From contig NC_081410.1 of assembly GCF_030272615.1 (NCBI RefSeq), positions 258,337,533 through 258,401,532 on the forward strand: a stretch of 64,000 bases of DNA, in the 5' to 3' direction. The DNA comes from Cryptomeria japonica. Taxonomy: Eukaryota; Streptophyta; Pinopsida; Cupressales; Cupressaceae. Shown one piece after another: positions 1 through 11,010 of the stretch. The notes beneath the pieces were generated by a model, which saw only the letters and a list, made by a program, of their open reading frames with translations, was not told the DNA's origin and did no database searches. A program made the translations under genes and the position numbers. Each line of letters opens with the position of its first letter. Position 1 is the stretch's first letter.

Positions 1-141
1 ATAAATCAAACACGATCAAGGAAGAAACAATCAATTTCATAATTAATATCAGCAGGCTTATATATTTTCAAGTGATGGGATCTAAATCAAGATTCAAAGA
101 TAGGCAATTTGCATTTGGAAATCCTAAAAGGGGACATTACA
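1..141 (+). repeat. 3' end of the 5' LTR of a short noncoding LTR retrotransposon (element N1)
   Basis: These bases closely match 1622-1812, the end of the LTR copy downstream. Shared text includes the stretches beginning tcaaacacgatcaagg and ttttcaagtgatggg, and both copies end in ggacattaca. The upstream part of this LTR lies outside the window, so its TSD cannot be read. The 3' copy carries about 40 extra bases near its end that this copy lacks. Orientation is set by the primer-binding-site-like sequence that follows directly. Confidence 0.8.
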
Positions 142-142
142 A

Positions 143-155
143 TTGGTATTAGAGC
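143..155 (+). promoter_or_regulatory. Primer binding site of element N1 (initiator Met tRNA type)
   Basis: The sequence ttggtattagagc begins one base after the LTR end. It is one substitution from TGGTATCAGAGC, the usual plant site complementary to the 3' end of initiator methionine tRNA. Its place next to the LTR end supports the LTR call and gives plus orientation. Confidence 0.75.
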
Positions 156-204
156 TATCCTTCCTACCATCCTGTGAAAGGTAGTTAATGAAACCTAGCC
201 AAAG

Positions 205-683
205 GGCTCAAAATGGATTATGGGCAAAAGGATGGGGTTAGGTCCACTTTTTGGCTCAAAACAGATTATGTGCAAAAGGATGGGGTTAGGTCCACTTTTT
301 GGCTCTAAATGAATTATGAGCCGAAGGATGGGGTTAGGCCCACTTTCTGGCTCAAAATGGATTATAGGTAGAAGAATGGCATTAGGCCCACTTTCTGGCT
401 CAAAATGGATTATGGGCAGAAAGATGGGGTTAGGCCCACTTTCTAGCTCAAAATGGATTATGGGTGGAAAGATGGGGTTAGCCCACTTTTTGGCTCAAAA
501 TGGATTACGGGCAGAAGGATGGGGTTCGGTCCACTTTCTAGCTCAAAATGGATTATGGGCAGAAAGTTGGGTTTAGGCCCACTTTTTGGCTCAAAATAGA
601 TTACAAGTAGCAAATGGGGTTAGCCCCACTTTCTGGCTCAAAATAGATTATGAGTAGCAAGATTGGGGTTAGGCCCACTTTTT
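205..683 (+). repeat. 48-bp minisatellite, about ten units, inside element N1
   Basis: Units start at 205, 253, 301, 349, 397, 445, 492, 540, 588 and 635, each beginning ggctc or agctc and containing atggggttaggcccac. Most are exactly 48 bp and two are 47 bp. Because 48 is a multiple of three, a 16-residue repeat can be translated across several units, but the 47-bp units break the frame. I read the open frame at 316-576 as a by-product of the repeat, not a gene. The array fills much of the 855-bp interior of a retroelement that has no gag or pol. Confidence 0.93.
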
Positions 684-996
684 GGCTCGAAAAAAAGAAG
701 GGATCTAACAACACGTGTATTTGCATGTATACTCTATGTCTGCATATATTCATGTGTATGCTCTGTGTCTGCTTCTCTGTGTTTGGTTCATACCTGATGT
801 GTTTCCAGCATGGTTACTACATGTGTGTACGTGCCTTCCTAATGTATGTCTTATGTCTTGAATATGCTTTACATCATGTTTGATGTGTTTACAACAAGTT
901 TATTCCATGTGTGCTTCCAAAGCCATTTCATATTGGAATCATCTTGAAACACTCATGATCATTGCTTGAGGACAAGTATTTTTTGGTAGGGTGGAC
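684..996 (+). other. Noncoding interior of element N1 after the minisatellite
   Basis: This is a T/G-rich stretch with repeated words such as catgtgt and tatgtct. It ends in the purine-rich run ggtagggtgga just before the 3' LTR, which may be the polypurine tract. I find no gag, protease or RT motif here, so the element would depend on proteins supplied elsewhere. Confidence 0.6.
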
Positions 997-1812
997 TGTG
1001 ATGTCCCTTTTTTGAAATAGGATTTAATAATAAATAATAATAATTAAATTAAAATATAAATAAATAAATAATAAAATATAATATACTATAATTACAAGTT
1101 AATTAATATTAATGAAAAGTCAAAGGCATGCTATGAAGAGTTGTGACTCCCTTAAACATGAGATATAAAAGGGAGAAAAATTCATTTGAAAGAGGACAAG
1201 GAGGAAGGGAAACAAAAAAAGAATGGAGCATAGGAATTAAGGAAAGGTAAATTGAAGAAGGAATGGGAAGGAAATAAGGAAGTGATTCTCTCAAAAGGGC
1301 AAAAATAATGAAGGGTTGACTTTTTCAAAAGGTGATAATTATGAAGGTTGTGACCATTGCAAAGGGTAGACATGATGAAGAGGTGTGACTCCTCACTTGA
1401 AGATATAAGTGGGAGGACAAATTCAATTAGAGAGGGGGAGAAAAGAGGAAGCAACATTTACTCTATAATCAGAAGTGCAGATCTGATTTGAATGATAAGG
1501 AAAGCAATGAGGAGATATGACCCTTACAATGGGTGTCTCTTTTCAAAGGGATGTGTCTCCTCAATATAGTATGGAAGTGTAAAAGGAATTAGGCAATCGA
1601 AGAAGAGCAAAAGTACTCATACATCAAACACGATCAAGGAAGAAACAATCAGTTTCAGAATTAATAAGAATAGTCAGCAGGCTTGTATATTTTCAAGTGA
1701 TGGGATCTAAATCAAGATTTGAAAATTGGTAATTGGCATTTCCTAAATATACTTCACACCTTTTTGGGAATTCAAGGGCAAAATATAGGAAATCCCAAAA
1801 GAGGACATTACA
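997..1812 (+). repeat. 3' LTR of element N1 (816 bp)
   Basis: The LTR begins TGTGATGTCC and ends GGACATTACA, near-perfect inverted ends. Its last 190 bp match window positions 1-141. A TATA-like box (tataaaa, 1164-1170) lies 170 bp in. A segment around 1133-1190 is repeated imperfectly around 1377-1437: gaagagttgtgactcc against gaagaggtgtgactcc, each followed by an agatata box and ggga. The LTR therefore contains a partly duplicated promoter-like unit. The interior between the LTRs is only 855 bp, so the element resembles a TRIM or short LARD. Confidence 0.82.
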
Positions 1813-4590
1813 TTTTGAAAGAGAGCATAGAAGTTATTATATTTTTATTTGGAGCTGAAATACCCAGCTGGACTATTCCAAGAAACTTCAAGAAGCCATA
1901 CCACTTATGTTTCATATCAAGCAATTTATGGAAATTATTGAAGGCTTTCAAAAATGTCTCTATTAGTGTTTGAATGCATCCTAATATTTTCTAAAATGAT
2001 GTCGTACACATTGTATACGGTGAAAAGTGGATAGTAAAAAACAACAATATTGAAAGACTAACAAGGATCCAACCACAAAACCCTAGCCTAACAATGAAAG
2101 CAATCCACCATACACAAATGAAGATACCTAAGACCATGCAAATAAACAAAATAAACCAAATATACCATTTACATGTCTAGTAGGGTTTCAATATTCATCT
2201 CTTCCTATCTCCATTGATCTTGTTTGATATATTTGCTCTCAGATTTTATGTGTGCACAATAGCTCAACAAAAAACGGAAATGTGGTTGATAGCTTGATCG
2301 CAAGAAGGCTTGATTGTAACATTAGTATGCTCATTAGGGTTGATAATGAAGAAGAGTATCCTCTTATATAGAGAACACTATAAGAAATTGAGGGATAAGA
2401 TCAAGAGGTGTAAAGATAAATAGTCAGCTATGATTAAAGGGTAGGTAGAAGAAATAATTGAATGATAAAGGGGGTAAGTAAGAGAAGAGTTAAAAGATGA
2501 ATGACATGTGTCATGGGTAGAAAAGGCTAATGAATTAATTAAATAACTAAAGATTTATTTAATTAATAGAAAAAGTGGGATCAATTAAATAAATAAAATA
2601 TTTATTTAATTTTTAAAAAAACAATTTAAATAAATAAAGTATTTATTTAAATTCAAGGAAAGGCTTAGAAGAGGATTAATGAATTAATTAAATAAATAAA
2701 GATTTATTTATTTATTAATGCTATTACTGTTGTGTTTGATTCCTTGAGCATATCAAATTGTATCAAATCACTATTTATCAGCTAAGGAATATTTACTATT
2801 ATATCTACAATATTGTGGTTACATGCAACCTCTTTGACAAAATGCTTGTTAGTGAACTGTGGGAAAATTGCAAAAAAAGTTAGTTTAAAATCGCAACCAA
2901 ACATCTCAGAGACCTTTACAAACAGAAAATACCATTACTTGCATGCGCATGCATACAATTATTTGGCAAAATGCCTACATTGAGAATTGGGAAAGTGAAC
3001 CAAAATAAATGATTCAAACAAGGGTGGTCTCTTACATCCTCACAGTGGGGGTGAAATTTTCTTCTTTGATTTACTTTTGTTATTGTTCATGTTTCATTTC
3101 TAACAAAATATTTACACAAATTTAAGCATAATAAAGAAACAACAAATCAACAACACAAGGACAACAAAGGCCACCAAACTTACAAGTAGGAAGAGGAAAT
3201 ATCCTTCAATGATTCTTCCGTATTCCACTCCTCACTTAGGCATTTCAGATGATCCTCCATCACTTATTTTCCAAATCAATAACAATGCTCTCATTTTGCC
3301 TTATTTGACTCGTCTTTTTGTTAGGGCCTAATTTAGATCTCCTCATTTCCTTTTTCAACATGTTTTCCTAAAGCATAGTTATTCGAGCAATAGAGTTTTG
3401 TGGTTTCTCCCTTTGAAGTGATTGTAATGCCCCTTTCCTAGTCCATTTCAACATCCTTGGAAACCCCAAACTTATTGGAGAGCACTAGATTTATCGAAAA
3501 GGTATTTTGATAATGGCAAAGAGTTCCTTGAGTCAAGATAAGTACAATGGTACTTTTTGTGTGCAAATCTGACATTTTACGAGCATTCCACATTTCTTGG
3601 AGAATTCATAGTCTTGGCAGAGCACCAACTTTTATATAGAAGAATATCTTATGCAATTAGGATATTGGTGTGGTCAAAATTCATATTTAGTGTTATTTTA
3701 ACATTTTCTATAAATTTGGTGGTTGTGGAAAAAAATGATTAATTATTTAAGTTGTCATAAAGTAGAAAATTAGAAGACAACTTATATTTATGCAAAAGTA
3801 TTGAGATCCACAAGCAATCCTTATTGTCCAAAAACATTTCAAGCTATCTTTTAGTTCCAACTCTATTTTGGCTCTGTTTTGGGTTGGTTTTTGCTAGTAT
3901 GCTTCTAGATTAATTTGGCCAAGGAGTCTATCATGTAGAAGGTCTAAATGAGTATCCATGGTTAAAATTTGGTGAAGATTGGAGTCTTTTGGAGTGAGTT
4001 ATGGCATTTTGGAGAAATTGAGAAGCTTATGAACAAATGATTCCTTGAAGGGTCAAAACCTCATGTAATGTCCCCATTTTTGCCTAGGCTTTTGTAGAGG
4101 TATTAATTTAATTAATTAAATTGTCTAAATTAATGTTTTCAGGCAACTTTTATTTAATTAATTATGTTTTTTAGTTGAATATTTTATCTTTCTAAAGTGA
4201 CTTTACCTAGGGCCAAAGATAAAGTAAAATCAGAGTTACCGAAAACACCACCCCCCACCCCTAGCACGCGTACTATCCTACTTGGTACGGACACGGTATG
4301 ATGCGTGTACAGTGGGAAAACGTTTCCACTCGTTTCAGAAAACTTCATATTTTTGCACCCCTGTTAGAATCGCAGGAATGGAATTTCTAGAAAAAGAGAG
4401 ACAAATTTAGAAACTTTTTCAATTAATTGTAGTTTTAATCCAAAAATAACAAGATATTTTCACTATTAATAAACCCTCGAAGTGATGGGAAGACACAACA
4501 TTCAATTATCATTCCAACAAGCTCTTTCTGAATCTATAATTATTTTTTAGGGTTTCACAGAGTCTGCAAGTTTTTTGCAGCATTGGCACG
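1813..4590. other. Noncoding AT-rich stretch with LTR-like fragments
   Basis: No coding motif was recognised. From 2526 to 2720 there is an AT-rich block where taatgaattaattaaata recurs with aaagatttattta, able to form hairpins. TGTAATGCCCC at 3423 and TGTAATGTCCCC at 4073 look like LTR starts of the same style as element N1, but I could not find matching LTR ends, primer sites or TSDs. 4240-4320 is a short GC-richer patch. Confidence 0.5.
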
Positions 4591-4694
4591 TTTACAGGCT
4601 GCTTGCAACCTACGCTCTTTTCCCTGGTGCCCGTCGTGTGTATTCCTTCGTCTTATGATTTTCCCTTCCTGCAATTTTGGCTTCCTTCGTACAG

Positions 4695-5293
4695 GTGCGT
4701 CTATTTGACTTTGATTTCAATAGTTTTAAAATTTTAATTCCTATGTTTTTATTCGCATGTTTTAATTTAAATAGTTTTAAATTTCAGTTTTGCAATTTTA
4801 AAAGGGTTCGAGCTAGTTATATATTTAGTTAAACTTTATACGGTTCAATTTGTAAAACTTTACATAGTTTGATTTAAATTTACAAATTAAAAAAGAGTTT
4901 AAATTTAGTAGTTTCGGTCTTAATTTACAATTTTAATAGTTTAAGTTTTAATATAATTTAGCTTTTAACATTTTTTATTTATATAACTATTTTATATTTA
5001 GTTTTTTTAATTTATATAAATTAATTTTGATGATATTAATTAATATTATAACAGTTATATATAATATATTTAATTTATTTTAAATTAATAAACAACTTAG
5101 ATTTATATTTTAAAGTTAGATTCTATATTTGTAAAATTAAATTTGAAATAGTAAATATTAAATATATATATAAATTAATTAAATTACATTATTATTAAAT
5201 CAATTTATAAATTATAATTTGTGTTTTATAAACTCAATGTATAATTATTAATTATTTATATTTTATACTTTGATTAAATTGTTTTTTTTGTAG
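4695..5293 (+). other. Predicted 5' UTR intron of hAT transposon A
   Basis: A donor (acag/gtgcgt) at 4695 and an acceptor after a T-rich run (ttttttttgtag/gaca) ending at 5293 bracket a very AT-rich 599-bp segment. The acceptor lies 13 bp upstream of the ATG of a BED-finger reading frame. A leader intron is plausible for plant hAT transposases. The sequence shows only consensus splice sites; there is no transcript evidence here. Confidence 0.45.
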
Positions 5294-5306
5294 GACACTA
5301 TTAATC

Positions 5307-5732
5307 ATGGCGTCATCATCCGATGTCAAAGCATTAGACAACGACAAGTGGATCAAACCAAACGCTAAGTTTCCATTATGGAAATATGTCACCATCCTTG
5401 AAAAATATCAAGGGGGTGGAGGTTTTAAATGGAGGTGTCATGAGTGTTTAAAGGATTATAATGGTTCTTATACTAGGGCTCGTGGGCACCTTTGTCACAT
5501 AAAAGGTACAGGAAGTGAAGTATACCCTGGTCCAAATGTTAGTGATAGTCCAAGGAAGGGATTGTTAGCTAAGAAGATTGCAAAATACCAAAAAGAAGAG
5601 GATGAAGCTAATAATTGGGTTCAAACATTGAATCAGAGGCCAAGTTTAAGTCTAAATAAACCCCCTTTGCATCCAGCTTCAAGAACATCTACTAGTCACA
5701 AGAGGAGCAATTTTGCAAGATCCCCAATCTAA
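5307..5732 (+). pseudogene. hAT transposase A, N-terminal BED zinc-finger part
   Basis: The 141-codon frame starts at an ATG just after a probable splice acceptor. Residues about 25-70 read as a BED-type DNA-binding finger: aromatic W and Y residues lead into WRCHECLKDY, then SYTRARGHLCHIKG, giving the C-x2-C ... H-x(3-5)-H ligand pattern. BED fingers at the N-terminus of hAT transposases bind the transposon ends. After the finger come a G-rich patch and a basic Ser/Pro-rich tail, and the frame ends at 5732 without the catalytic domain. The rest of transposase A appears further on in broken pieces (6276-7092 and 9942-10264), so this is the first exon of a dead gene. Confidence 0.8.
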
Positions 5733-6275
5733 TTTGACCCAAAATTTTCAGTTTTAATTGCTTGACATTTTGTCAAACACTTGGCATAAAGAGTGTTTCA
5801 GTTCTGAATTCTGATGTTTGTTTGAAAGTTTCTCGGTGCCAATATATAAACAATTGCATAGAAATGATAAACAAGTGACTACATAAGCGCATATCAAGTA
5901 TACCGCACCCAATTATGCCTTTATTGATATAAACTAGGTCTCTTACAACTTATAACATGTCCGATATGAAAGTTTCAGACTATGACAGTAGTTACAAACT
6001 TAATCCAAATTAAAGATTTGGATTCACAGAACATGCACAACATACCTGGAATGATTGCCCTTCGTTGTAGATGATGTTGAGCCTTAATTGGAGATGATAT
6101 GAGCTTCCAGACTGAGGTAGACAGGTCTGATATCAGACTGATGAATTTTCCGAGTCCGATCTGAGTTCTGGGACAACTTCAAATGACTGCAACAGGTTTG
6201 ATATGCAATTTCCAAACCTGGGTAAATTCCACTGACAAGTAAGGTCTCTCCTTGGGTCTGCAACAGGTTTGATAT
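5733..6275. other. Unrecognised spacer inside hAT A
   Basis: No hAT or other protein similarity was found. The words gcaacaggtttgatatg occur twice, around 6190 and 6260, marking a small local duplication. The segment sits where the N-terminal half of the transposase catalytic domain should be, so it is either an insertion or replaced sequence. Confidence 0.35.
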
Positions 6276-7092
6276 GTGTGCAGAGTTGTAGGGAAGTTGA
6301 ATGAGGCAGCCTATAGACAAATTTGGTGGACTCCTTGTTGTGTGCATGCCATGAATAATGCACTCAAGGATATGGTTAAAATCAATTGGATCAAAACAAT
6401 TGTCAATGATGCTAGAGATATGAAGATGTTTATCTGCAACTGCCACACTTCACATGCACTCTTTAGGATGAGTTGTACGAGGTATTGCAACTAATGGTTA
6501 TGACAATAGAATGGAACCGGTTGCCTAAGTCAAAGACATGGCAAGGGTTGAGGGTGAAGGAGGTGATGAAGAATGATGTCTTTTGGGTAAATGCCAAATA
6601 TATTTCATCCATCATCACTCTAGTTTTCACAGTTAGTAGATATGGGGATTATAATGCACCTTCCCTAGGAGAGGTGTATGAGTGTATTGATTGTATGCTT
6701 GATCAAATGAAGGTTGTTGTGCAAGAGAACACAGTGCAATTCTACACCGAGCATATTCAATCGATCATTCAATGTAGATGGGAGAAGCTCAACACTCCCT
6801 TACACATGGCTGCCTATGCATTGAATCCGAAGTGGTACATGCAAAGGTCTGGCACAATTATACCTATGTAAGGTGAAGGCTGGATTCATGAAGGCAATTG
6901 AGAAAATGTATGATCCTATTAGAGGCCAGTTTCATTCATATTGAGTGGTCGAATTTTTCGACTCTTTGGGGATATTCAAAGGCGGCCAAGATAGATTTGG
7001 AGACTATGTCACAGGAGGACCCCAAGTTGTGGTGGACTATGCATGGGACTAGATCTTTGGTTATACTCTAGCTATTCGTTTGTTGTCCCAAG
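6276..7092 (+). pseudogene. hAT transposase A, middle part (broken)
   Basis: Translations in shifting frames give typical hAT/DUF659-like text. WWTPCCVHAMNNALKDM comes first (the conserved C.H segment), then TIVNDARDMKMFICN. After a frameshift near 6480 comes a helical region with SKTWQGLRVKEVM and LHMAAYALNPKWY, and near the end DPKLWWTMHG, the start of the C-terminal dimerisation domain. Several stops and frameshifts interrupt it. The reading frame stops at 7092, where hAT B is inserted, and resumes at 9942. Confidence 0.8.
7085..7092 (+). repeat. Left 8-bp target-site duplication of hAT B
   Basis: gtcccaag at 7085-7092 precedes the left terminus; gtctcaag at 9934-9941 follows the right terminus (7 of 8 match). 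Eight base pairs is the hAT superfamily TSD length. Confidence 0.88.
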
Positions 7093-7102
7093 CATAGTTG
7101 AA

Positions 7103-9601
7103 ATACTCGCTGAAGAAATCAAAAGAGACATTAATGCAATAATTTCAGCTAGGGAAGAGAAAAAATTACAAAGGGAGAGGGCAAAACTAGCCATGAGAGA
7201 AGCCATAGTTGAATCTCAAGGTGCTTCAGTTGAAATTGAAGAAGAAGAAGCACTTCAGAGCATAGTGGGCTCTCGTCATGGCCCACGTATCCACAAACCC
7301 AACACCAACTCAGCCAGCACTTCTGCTTCTTCTAGTAGAGTACCTGTTGCATCACCATCAGGGACACAGTCTATAGGTAGTTATTTTGTGCCCAGGAACA
7401 CACCTGGAGCACAACCATCATTAGAGGCCCCTAGATGGAATAGGGAGGCACATGAGAAAATAGACATTGCATGTGCTGATTTTTGGTACTTCAACAACAT
7501 CCCATTCAATGTGGCAAACAGACCTTATTGGCTAAATTTGGTTACCGCAATGACAGTTTCAGGAAAAGGGTACAAGGCCCCTTCTCGCAAGGATTTGGGT
7601 GGGAGGATAGTAAATAGTCCACTTGATTTCCTTTTTAATTGTTTTTCTTGTTTATTAAATCAAAATTGTGTACTCAGACCTAATTTCACTTTGTTCTTGT
7701 AGGTTACTCACAAATGTAGTTGATAGGGCAAAAGAAGTGGTGGAGGACCAAAGAAAAGAATGGAGAAAATATGGCTGCACCATTCTTTCCGATGGGTGGA
7801 CAAATGGCAAAAACCGCACCATTATTACTTTTTCGGTTGCTTGCAAGGGCAATGTGGTGTTCTTGAAATCGGTTGATGTCTCCAATAAGGTGAAAAATGC
7901 AGAAACATTGGCTGGAATGTTAGAGCACGTTGTCATGGAGGTGGGAGTAGAGAATGTGGTGCAAATAATCATAGATAATGCAGCAGCATATGTGGCAGCA
8001 AGTAGAATCCTCCAAGATAGGCACCCCACTCTTTTTTGGACACCTTGTGTAGCACATGTCCTTGACCTTCTTTTGGAGGACATAGGAAAACTTGATTGGG
8101 TGACTCCAATTGTGGAAGATGCAAGGAGGATCACAAAATATATTTACAATAACCCTTGGGTTCTACATTTGATGAGATAGCACACTCAAGAAAGAGATTT
8201 GGTGAGATCTAGTGTCACAAGGTTTGCAAAAATTTTCTTGACGTTGCAAAGCATTCTTGGTGCATTGACTTATTTGAAACAGATGTTTGTGAGTCAAGCA
8301 TGGCTAGACTCACCTTATTCAAAGAAGCCTGAAGGAGAGGGTGTCGCATGCATAGTCTTCAACGACCATTTTGCACAAAAGGCTGTAGAGATTGTGGAGG
8401 TAACTTCAAAACTTGAATGTTTAATTATTCTTGATTCAAGTCTCTCATTATTAATTTGTAACTTCATTAATTAATCTTTTTGTAATTTGTATTTTTCAAT
8501 TGTAGGTGTTTGAGCCCTTGGTTAGACTTTTGTGCTTGGTAGATGGGGATCAAACCCCAATGGGGTATATTTATGAGGCCATGGATAGGGCCAAGGAGTC
8601 TATCAAAAAATACTACAAGGTGGATAGAATCAAATTTGATCCCATCTAGGAAATTATTGATAAGAGGTGGACAATCAACTCCACCAATCCATTCATGCAA
8701 CAAGGTACTTCCTCGACCCTTGTTTTAAGTTCGTGGATTCTTACTCAGATCCTAATGGAGAGGTCATGGAGGGCCTCACTACATGCATTCAGAGGATGAT
8801 ACCTGAGGTTGAGGTGAGAGACCTCGTTGTGGCCGAACTCCAAAATTATGAGGAAGCAAGGGGTACGCTATTCTCTTTAGAGCTGGTAAGGAGAGGAAGA
8901 ACCACTCAAACCCCAAGTATAACATTTGCCATTTGGATTTTGGGGTCTAAAGCAATTGATAAATTGATAAAATATGTTTTCGCTTTTCTCTTTGCTTTCT
9001 AACTTTTCAATATTTTATTTTTGGAGATGCTTGGTGGCAAAGTTGGGGTGGAAATACCCCAAATCTCAAAAAATTTGCCCTCAGAAGCTTACGTCAACCT
9101 TGTAGTTCATCCAATTGTGAGTGCAATTACAGATTGTTTCAGGCCATCCACACGAAGAAGAGGAGCAAGTTAGCTCAAAAACGCCTCAATGACCCTGTCT
9201 TTGTGCAATGTAATCTTCGGTTGCGCATAAGAAAGGTAGAGGAAGCAACAACTGGTCCAATAGATTTGGATGATATAGACCCTTACAGTGATTGGACATC
9301 ATAGGAGCAGCCTCCATTGTTTACAGAGGATGATGTCAATGATTTGGAGAAGCAGGCTATGGAGGAGGAGTGGGGTGGATTTGGTTTCACACTGGATGAC
9401 ATTCAGGAGAATGAGGAGTCATTGCCAGTGCCAGGAGAAGCTAGAGGCAGAGCTACATCCAGGATGGAGGACAAACCACAGCCTGAGTCAGACATACCGA
9501 GCGAGGAGGCACAGTCACGCCCAATGCAGACTTCTAGGACTATACCCTCTAGTTCTACCTCTCCCTTAGTTTTTACTAGAGTTGGGAAGAGGAAGATGTA
9601 A
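7103..9601 (+). pseudogene. hAT transposase B (DUF659 plus hAT dimerisation domain), broken
   Basis: Exon-like pieces run in order. 7103-7609 has a charged helix, a Ser-rich linker, then DFWYFNNIPFNVANRPYW. 7704-8180 is DUF659-like, with ILSDGWTNGKNRTIITFSV, IIDNAAAYVAA and FWTPCVAHVLDL. 8199-8399 is a continuation after an in-frame TAG. 8506-8890 is helical, with a TAG at 8648. 9025-9300 is the C-terminal dimerisation domain, with AWWQSWGG and NLRLRIRK. The acidic tail runs to a stop at 9601. GT-AG introns fit 7610-7702 and 8400-8505. The first join is one base out of frame, and further shifts lie near 8900-9030. There is no BED finger, so the protein could not be made intact. Confidence 0.83.
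8400..8505 (+). other. Intron of hAT transposase B
   Basis: gtggag/gtaact ... ttgtag/gtgttt joins VEIVE to VFEPLVRLL in the same frame, which fits the DUF659/hAT protein. It is the cleanest splice junction in the element. Confidence 0.72.
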
Positions 9602-9824
9602 CTGTAATGATGTATTTACTTTTAGTTTTACAAAAACTATTTACTATTTTGCTTCCAACCATCAACATTCATCATGAGGATGCAATTTTGTACCCACTTT
9701 GCGTTTAAATATATCTAGTCTCAGCTTGTTTCTTTTGTGTTCTCATTTATTGATTCATTGGATACATCTTCTCATTGAATTTTGAAAAAAAAATGCATTT
9801 CTACTTAAATTTAAGCAATTTTTT

Positions 9825-9910
9825 AAGTTCCCGAGTTTTTTGCCGAGTTTTTGCCTAGTACTGGCTGAGTTTTCCCCGAGTTTTTTTCCCAAGCCTTAGC
9901 GAGTTTTTGG
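9825..9910 (+). repeat. Subterminal cgagttttt repeats at the right end of hAT B
   Basis: Within 86 bp the motif (c)gagttttt occurs about five times (ccgagttttttgcc, ccgagtttttgcc, ctgagtttt, ccgagttttttt, gcgagttttt). Clustered short subterminal repeats next to terminal inverted repeats are where hAT transposases such as Ac bind. Binding here is inferred. Confidence 0.6.
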
Positions 9911-9941
9911 TTTTGGCAAGTAGTTCAACTATGGTCTCAAG

Positions 9942-10264
9942 TTTCTAGTTCTTTTGTTGCTAAGAGGAATTGGTCTACTTATAGCTTCATACACTCTGTC
10001 AAGAGGAATAGGATTACTTCTAGAAGGGCAAAGAAGCTTGTGGTTATACATAGTGCCTTGCGTCTCATTGACAGCAACACACTTGCATACAAGGAGAGTC
10101 CAATAGCCAGATGGGATGTAGAGCTAGAAGAGCCAACACAGATCGATGATGATGTTACACAGACAAGGCTGGTTGGTATTGGTATAAATGAGCTTAAGCA
10201 TGTGGGATCTAGCAATTCCATTGATGAGGAGATTGGCGAGGAGCTTGGAGTTGGGGGTGATTAG
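9942..10264 (+). pseudogene. hAT transposase A, C-terminal dimerisation domain and tail
   Basis: The frame reads SSSFVAKRNWSTYSFIHSVK, the conserved hAT C-terminal signature, then a basic segment, HSALRLID, and an acidic tail ending at a TAG at 10262-10264. It continues directly from the sequence left of hAT B once one TSD copy is removed, so both fragments belong to one transposase. The piece is open, but its upstream parts are frameshifted. Confidence 0.85.
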
Positions 10265-11010
10265 AGGCATCTAGCTATTAGCCATTGACTCATGAGTCCT
10301 AAGTCATTAGTATTACTATCTAGCATTTACTCTTTTGTTTTTGTCATTTGAACTTTGAACTTTGAACACTGTTGATTGTAATTAAGAATCATGATTACAA
10401 AATTTTAAAAATTCTCATTCCAATGTCTATATTTTGATTTTCACTCTTAAAAACTATTATTAGTTCAATGCAATCATTGCGATGCGTTTAAACTTTATTT
10501 ATTCCTTAGGCTTAGACAGTTATACATCTTTTTATAGCTAATTTTTCAAGTACTAGATGTATTTCAGCACCAGTCCCCCACCACTGTCCCCAAACTTAGG
10601 TCCCTGTCCCTCGTCCTTGATTAGTAATATCCCTCCAAAGTATTTGAATTTTTTTTTTAAACTAAGTATTCAAAATCACTTTTAATTAAATTAAATAATA
10701 AGATTACAAGTTGCCTTTTAATTGTAAAATCACCATGCCAAACTTAAAATGATATTAAAAATTATTTTCGTTGCTTTTCCCTATAGCCTATGAGAAGTGG
10801 GATAAACTAGAGGTCTTCTCCTTGGCACTATACCCGGAAAAGGGACATGACAAATTATTCCATGGTGCTATATTCATCTGGAGTTAATAAATTGAATGTC
10901 TTTTATTTTGTCGTTTTGATAAAAAAAAATGGTCTTGAATGCTCTTATAGGCCCATTTTTTATGCTTTTTGCAATTGTGTTTATATCAAAAATCTCTTCT
11001 TACAACCACA

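Larger units (their letters stand above)
7093..9933 (+). mobile_element. hAT transposon B (2841 bp), nested in hAT A
   Basis: The element starts CATAGTTGAA at 7093 and ends TTCAACTATG at 9933, a perfect 10-bp terminal inverted repeat that extends imperfectly to about 18 bp. It is flanked by an 8-bp TSD. Removing the element and one TSD copy restores an in-frame hAT dimerisation domain in A (LLSQ followed by VSSSF), which confirms the insertion. Inside are a spliced, broken transposase gene and, in the last 110 bp, repeated cgagttttt motifs, probably transposase-binding subterminal repeats. The left end passes almost directly from terminal repeat into mid-transposase coding sequence, so a BED-finger exon has been lost. 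Confidence 0.9.

Noticed and set aside
316-576. 86-codon open frame with a 16-residue repeat
   Set aside because: It exactly follows the 48-bp minisatellite and is lost where a unit is 47 bp. There is no start context or domain, so I treat it as repeat DNA.
4073-5293. A full LTR beginning at TGTAATGTCCCC (4073)
   Set aside because: No matching GGACATTACA-type end or primer site follows before the hAT A leader, so it cannot be supported as an LTR.
9288-9569. Alternative frame over the hAT B tail
   Set aside because: The overlapping frame to 9601 continues the acidic C-terminal tail and contains the expected Asp/Glu-rich text; the other is a shadow.
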